From NCBI GenBank assembly GCA_019113665.1, contig DXGW01000054.1, positions 1 through 7,332 of the forward strand: DNA of 7,332 nt, in the 5' to 3' direction. The DNA is from Candidatus Alistipes excrementipullorum (GTDB lineage Bacteria; Bacteroidota; Bacteroidia; Bacteroidales; Rikenellaceae). Made by a program: the position numbers and the translations under genes. Below, in pieces: positions 4,882-7,332 of the stretch (its first letter is position 1; every line of letters begins with the position of its first letter). The notes below the pieces were generated by a model. It did not search any database, had not been told where the DNA came from, and saw nothing but the letters and a program-made list of their open reading frames with translations.

Positions 4882-7326
4882 ATGCAGACCAAGATTTCAA
4901 AGACGCTCGAAAGCATCATGGCCCGCACCGCTTTCGACACGGCAAAGGCCGGAATAGACCATTCGCTCAAGGACTATCTCATGCTCGAGATATTGCGCTC
5001 CGAAGGGACGATGGCCTACCAGATACTCTCATCGCGCCTCAAGGATTGGGAACTCTACCAGATAGCCCTCCGCATCGAGCGCGAAGCAAACGCAGCCGAC
5101 GGCGAAAAGAGTTCGCCCGAGGAGTTTTTCAGGCTGTTCGCCGAGGAGCTGCGCAGCGCCAACCGCGACATACACAACGTATCGACATCACACGCCGTAC
5201 TCAACATAATTTCGGACCCGCGCACCGCATCGTCACGCGTCATGGAGATGTACCACATAACGCCCGACATGCTGCGCGAGGACATAGACCGTTTTCTCGG
5301 CGGCGGCAGCAAGGCCGACGAACCCGAAGCGCGAATGCTCGACTGTGACAACGAACAGCCCTCCGGGGCGGGAGTTGCTCCGATGCTCGCGAAATTCGGA
5401 GTCGACCTCACGCGCCTTGCACGCGAAGGGAAGATCGACCCCGTAACCGGCCGCGAGCGTGAAATCGAGCGGGTGATACAGATCCTCTCGCGCCGCAAGA
5501 AAAACAACCCGATACTCATAGGCGAAGCCGGTGTCGGGAAGAGTGCCGTAGTCGAGGGTCTTGCCTTGAGGATAGCCTCGGGCGACGTGCCGTACACCAT
5601 CAGCAACAAGACGATCTTTTCGCTCGACGTGTCGTCGCTCGTTGCCGGCACCAAGTTCCGCGGCGAATTCGAGGAGCGCATGCAGCAGCTTCTCGACGAA
5701 ATTCGCAAGTCGCGCAACACGATAATATTCATAGACGAGATACACACCATCGTCGGGGCCGGTTCGACACAGGGGAGTCTCGACACGGCCAACATACTCA
5801 AACCGGCACTCGCACGCGGCGAACTGCAGACCATCGGTGCCACCACGCTCGACGAATACCGCGAGAACATCGAACGCGACTCGGCCCTCGAACGCCGGTT
5901 CCAGAAGGTCATCATCGAACCGACGACGCGCGAGGAGACTCTGCGGATACTGCACAACATAGCACCCAACTACGAACGCCACCACAAGGTGAGATACACG
6001 GAGGAGGCATTGCAGGCATGCGTCGACCTGACTGAACGCTACATCACGGACCGCCATTTCCCCGACAAGGCGATCGACGTGCTTGACGAGGCCGGCTCGC
6101 GGGCCCACATGGGTTCGGCGCGCGAGCCAATGCAGATTCGCGAACTCGAGCACTCGCTCTCACAGACAAAGCGTGAACGCAAGGAGGCTGTGGCGGCACT
6201 GATATATGAAAAAGCTGCGGCAGCACGGCTGCGCGAGATAGCACTGAAGTCGAAGATCGGCGAGAGCCGTGCAGAGTGGAGACGCTCGCTCGAATCGAAT
6301 CCCGTACAGATCAAGGCCGACGACATAGCGGCTGTAATCACGTCGATGACAGGCATTCCCGCGGACCGCGTAGCCGGCAGCGAACTCGAACGGCTAAGAA
6401 TGTTGCGGCAACAACTCTCGGCACGCGTCATCGGGCAGAACGATGCCGTCGAGCGCATATCGCGATCGATACAGAGATCACGGGCAGGGCTGAAGGACGA
6501 ACACCGGCCCATTGGGGTCTTCATGTTCGTCGGTCCCACTGGCGTAGGCAAGACACTGCTCGCCAAGGAGCTGTCGAAATGGCTTTTCGACGAGCGCCGC
6601 GGGCTGATACGCATCGACATGTCGGAATACGGCGAGAAACACAATGTGGCCCGGCTGATCGGGTCGCCGCCGGGATATGTCGGCTACGGCGAGGGCGGCC
6701 AGCTGACCGAGGCGGTACGGCGACAGCCGTATGCCGTCGTACTCTTCGACGAGATCGAGAAGGCCCATGGCGACGTGTTCAACGCCCTGCTGCAGATATT
6801 CGACGAAGGTCACCTGACAGACGGTTCGGGCCGCAAGGTCGACTTCCGCAATACGATAATCATCATGACATCGAACGTCGGCTCGCGCGAGGCGGCAATG
6901 CGTTCGTCGCAGGTCGGGTACGCCACGATGTCGAGGAGTTCGGCCGAGACTACGGCATCTGCGGGCGAATACCGCAAGGCTCTCGAACGGACATTCGCTC
7001 CCGAGTTCCTCAACCGCATCGACGACATCATCATGTTCCGCACGCTCGAAACGGCCGATGTCGAGCGGATAATAGACATCGAGCTCAAGGATCTGTTCAC
7101 CCGGGCCGGGAAACTCGGATACCGGATACGTATCACCGACGGGGCCAAACGCACGCTGGCCGGCATGGGATACGAGCCACGATATGGGGTGCGTTCGCTC
7201 AAGCGGACGCTTCTCGAAGAAGTGGAAGAACCTCTCACGACCCTCATAATCGAGGGAAAACTCCACCGCGGGAATACGGTCGTGGTGGGAAAATCCAAAC
7301 AGGGAGTTACGCTCAAGGTTGCGTAA
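4882..7326 (+). CDS. clpC: ClpC-type ATP-dependent Clp protease ATP-binding subunit
   Basis: A cytosolic hexameric AAA+ unfoldase expected to feed substrates to ClpP. Its 814 residues are complete and slightly short for a Bacteroidales ClpC. Residues 1-140 are a divergent double Clp_N domain (repeats about 5-68 and 80-139). D1 has Walker A GEAGVGKS (214-221), pore loop GTKFRGEFEER (256-266), Walker B IIFIDE (281-286) and arginine fingers in ERRF (337-340). A short coiled middle domain (about 418-470) contains the UVR-like IYEKAAAARLRE, which is ClpC-like and much shorter than ClpB's. D2 has Walker A GPTGVGKT (551-558), pore loop PPGYVGYGEGG (596-606), Walker B VVLFDE (619-624), the arginine finger in FLNRID (R712) and sensor 2 in YGVRSLKR (R771). 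The ClpP-docking loop after TSNVG carries VGY (678-680) rather than the usual VGF/IGF/LGF. The ATG at 4882 starts the Clp_N homology; no Shine-Dalgarno is evident. It is separated from the upstream unit by a terminator, so it has its own promoter. ClpA is the main alternative; the UVR-like middle segment favours ClpC. Confidence 0.93.
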   Translation: MQTKISKTLESIMARTAFDTAKAGIDHSLKDYLMLEILRSEGTMAYQILSSRLKDWELYQIALRIEREANAADGEKSSPEEFFRLFAEELRSANRDIHNVSTSHAVLNIISDPRTASSRVMEMYHITPDMLREDIDRFLGGGSKADEPEARMLDCDNEQPSGAGVAPMLAKFGVDLTRLAREGKIDPVTGREREIERVIQILSRRKKNNPILIGEAGVGKSAVVEGLALRIASGDVPYTISNKTIFSLDVSSLVAGTKFRGEFEERMQQLLDEIRKSRNTIIFIDEIHTIVGAGSTQGSLDTANILKPALARGELQTIGATTLDEYRENIERDSALERRFQKVIIEPTTREETLRILHNIAPNYERHHKVRYTEEALQACVDLTERYITDRHFPDKAIDVLDEAGSRAHMGSAREPMQIRELEHSLSQTKRERKEAVAALIYEKAAAARLREIALKSKIGESRAEWRRSLESNPVQIKADDIAAVITSMTGIPADRVAGSELERLRMLRQQLSARVIGQNDAVERISRSIQRSRAGLKDEHRPIGVFMFVGPTGVGKTLLAKELSKWLFDERRGLIRIDMSEYGEKHNVARLIGSPPGYVGYGEGGQLTEAVRRQPYAVVLFDEIEKAHGDVFNALLQIFDEGHLTDGSGRKVDFRNTIIIMTSNVGSREAAMRSSQVGYATMSRSSAETTASAGEYRKALERTFAPEFLNRIDDIIMFRTLETADVERIIDIELKDLFTRAGKLGYRIRITDGAKRTLAGMGYEPRYGVRSLKRTLLEEVEEPLTTLIIEGKLHRGNTVVVGKSKQGVTLKVA

Positions 7327-7332
7327 CGAAAA

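Overview
This is a GC-rich bacterial window with five plus-strand genes and no mobile element, CRISPR array or RNA gene that I can see. Protein style (Bacteroidales-like AspRS, RarA and ClpC, and a secreted hydrolase whose signal peptide ends in ATAQ) and the -33 TTTG / -7 TAnnTTTG promoter pattern point to the Bacteroidota. The high coding GC fits an Alistipes/Rikenellaceae-like member of the Bacteroidales. That placement is inference from memory of these families, not from a search.

Layout: (1) 1-1611 is the 3' part of aspS (aspartyl-tRNA synthetase), open at the left edge. (2) 1612-1878 is an AT-rich intergenic stretch. It holds a stem-loop terminator for aspS and then two diverged copies of a promoter-bearing repeat, each with a hairpin against its -33 box. 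The second copy ends 18 nt before rarA and is its likely promoter. (3) 1879-4627 looks like one transcription unit: rarA (AAA+ replication-fork/recombination ATPase), a secreted alpha/beta hydrolase starting 2 nt after the rarA stop, and a YfcE/MJ0936-type metallophosphoesterase 41 nt further on with a clear Shine-Dalgarno. A strong rho-independent terminator follows at 4715-4748. (4) 4749-4881 is the clpC upstream region, with a perfect 12-bp LacI/PurR-like palindrome that overlaps a possible promoter. (5) 4882-7326 is a complete ClpC-type double-AAA+ Clp ATPase with a divergent N-domain and an altered ClpP-docking tripeptide.

The genes are mostly housekeeping: translation, replication-fork maintenance and protein quality control. 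The three-gene unit joins a DNA-maintenance ATPase, an exported hydrolase and a cytosolic phosphoesterase, with no obvious shared pathway; co-transcription there is probably positional. I found no convincing previously undescribed system. The observations most worth a second look are the duplicated hairpin-promoter module before rarA, the operator-like palindrome before clpC, and the divergent ClpC.
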